Assembly (NCBI GenBank): GCA_017445905.1
Contig: JAFSRX010000038.1
Span: 1-64,000, forward strand
From: Eubacterium sp.
GTDB taxonomy: Bacteria > Bacillota > Clostridia > Oscillospirales > Acutalibacteraceae
DNA length: 64,000 nucleotides
Direction: 5' to 3'
How positions within the stretch are numbered: position 1 is the first letter of the stretch; each line of letters begins with the position of its first letter. A program made the position numbers and the translations under genes. This document shows positions 63,034-64,000 of this stretch, in pieces. The notes beneath the pieces are model-generated. The model was given only the letters and a program-made list of their open reading frames with translations, was not told where the DNA came from and made no database searches.

Positions 63034-63042
63034 TGCTATAAT
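63034..63042 (+). promoter_or_regulatory. extended -10 promoter of the BspA-like gene
   Basis: TGCTATAAT at 63034-63042 is a TG-N-TATAAT extended -10. A TTGAAA lies 20 bases before it. Transcription would start about 50 bases ahead of the ATG. Confidence 0.4.
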
Positions 63043-63097
63043 TTGTTATACTAATTTTAAAATCTATATTTTTTAAAATAAGGGGTTAAAAAATACT

Positions 63098-64000
63098 ATG
63101 ATTAAACTGAGACTCAATAAAAAAATATCGAAAAGATTTATGTCGGTATTGTTGGTGGTTTCGATACTTGCCAGCTTTATTGTGCCGTTTAATATTATTT
63201 CTTCTTTTGCGGAGAGCAACGGTGAAGAAGCGGCGACAGGAAGTCATATCTATGCCTTCCTGAATAAAATCGACACTCGTGCAGGCAAAACCGAAAACTC
63301 TAATCTCGAACTCGTATTCAAGAACGAGAACGTTAAGGACTCCAACTATTTCGCGGGTCCTTATACGGATTTTGCCGATATCGAATATGTAACTACTACA
63401 TATACCTTTGACAGCACGGGCAGACCGTCAAAGAAATGGAATTATGATCAGTGGACTCTCTCTAAAACAGATAATAGATTGCCGTGGTGCAATGATTCCA
63501 CCAGAGGCGGTGAGTATATCCGCAAGGTCACCTTCAAGGATAAGATTGCACCCAAGAGTATTGCGGGATGGTTTTACGGCTTGAGGTATCTCTGTAAATT
63601 CGAGAACTTTGAGAACCTCGATGTTTCTCAGTGTGAGAATATGGCTTTCGCTTTCTGGTATATGAACACCGGTACCATTAATTCTGACATTCAGGACGGA
63701 ACTGATAATCTCAGAGGTCAAACTCTGAAGTCTTTGGACCTTTCAGGCTGGGATACCTCAAAGTGCAGAAATTTCGACTGCTTTATCTATTCCAATTCTC
63801 TTGAAACCCTTGATATTTCCAATCTGAGCTTTGTTGGTCTTAATGACAATATCGTGAATGTTGGCTCTTACGGCACGATGGCATACGATGCAAACGGAAA
63901 GAGAACATCGGGATACCCTGCATACACGTGTGCAATGCGAACTGTCACCTATCTTGTACATGGCTGCAGCAAGCTGCAGACCATTAAGCTGGACGGAATG
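63098..64000 (+). CDS. BspA-type leucine-rich repeat surface protein, partial
   Basis: The first 301 codons are visible and the gene runs past the window end. The signal peptide (MIKLRLNKKISKRF, then VLLVVSILASFIVPF, ending near SFAES) is followed by BspA/DUF285-type repeats: NLDVSQCENM, SLDLSGWDTSK and TLDISNLSF. Such proteins are displayed on the surface of gut bacteria and bind host or bacterial partners. AAGGGG lies 12 bases before the ATG. The C-terminal anchor is not visible. Confidence 0.85.
   Translation, partial: MIKLRLNKKISKRFMSVLLVVSILASFIVPFNIISSFAESNGEEAATGSHIYAFLNKIDTRAGKTENSNLELVFKNENVKDSNYFAGPYTDFADIEYVTTTYTFDSTGRPSKKWNYDQWTLSKTDNRLPWCNDSTRGGEYIRKVTFKDKIAPKSIAGWFYGLRYLCKFENFENLDVSQCENMAFAFWYMNTGTINSDIQDGTDNLRGQTLKSLDLSGWDTSKCRNFDCFIYSNSLETLDISNLSFVGLNDNIVNVGSYGTMAYDANGKRTSGYPAYTCAMRTVTYLVHGCSKLQTIKLDGM

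Noticed and set aside
1..64000. CRISPR arrays
   Set aside because: No regularly spaced direct repeats with unique spacers. The only tandem repeat (44812-45070) has two units and is palindromic.

Overview
This 64 kb window reads as a chromosomal segment of a gut-type anaerobic Firmicute (Bacillota, Clostridia), probably a Ruminococcus/Oscillospirales relative. The evidence is moderate-to-low GC, strong AGGAGG ribosome sites, clostridial sigma-A promoters, a LexA repressor, a split transketolase, Mrp, a GGGtGRT protein with a NifU-like partner, CHAP/GH25 cell-wall hydrolases with FN3 modules, and a BspA-type leucine-rich surface protein running off the right end. The species cannot be named from the sequence alone.

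Layout. 0.2-5.9 kb: three co-oriented secreted proteins (CHAP/DUF3298, FN3, GH25 lysozyme) behind a structured leader. 5.9-6.2 kb: a candidate type I toxin-antitoxin pair (21-aa membrane peptide plus antisense RNA). 6.6-22.3 kb: housekeeping genes (transketolase halves, PHP phosphoesterase, Maf, U32 hydroxylase, ZapA, GH27, a teichoic-acid-type transferase, ABC-F, fumarase, IlvE, NifU-like/GGGtGRT). 22.4-28.8 kb: a defence island with a BcgI-like fused nuclease-methyltransferase and specificity subunit, a TIR-like protein, a KAP-like P-loop NTPase and a YgjP-type metallopeptidase, plus a chimeric gene remnant. 28.9-37.1 kb: CapA, rhamnulokinase, secreted proteins, patatin, a DnaQ-like exonuclease and an alanine symporter. 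37.5-44.0 kb: an accessory cluster I do not recognise as any described system: a Ser/Thr kinase-NB-ARC-TPR protein, an upstream HTH-like regulator, and a downstream run of very small membrane or basic proteins ending in a RecA-like ATPase, tied together by a repeated promoter operator. 44.4-45.3 kb: an S23/IVP four-helix protein, duplicated palindromes and two tRNA genes. 45.4-62.2 kb: LexA, Mrp, dCMP deaminase, HAD, BirA, PHP/Fe-ADH/IolB, NadC/NadB, MurA, WalJ-type MBL, RlmH, an orphan PqqD and a class C serine hydrolase. 62.2-64 kb: a repeat/tRNA-remnant region and the partial BspA-like gene.

Most unusual material: (i) the kinase-STAND cluster, with three copies of TTTGGAAAYCRTTTTTACA at its promoters; (ii) two families of dispersed roughly 220-250 bp elements whose copies differ by paired, compensatory changes in their stems, which suggests selected RNA structure; (iii) a type I toxin locus whose mRNA appears able to pair its 5' and 3' ends; (iv) a defence island flanked by an intact and a truncated copy of the same metallopeptidase gene, joined to an unrelated reading frame at a short microhomology.
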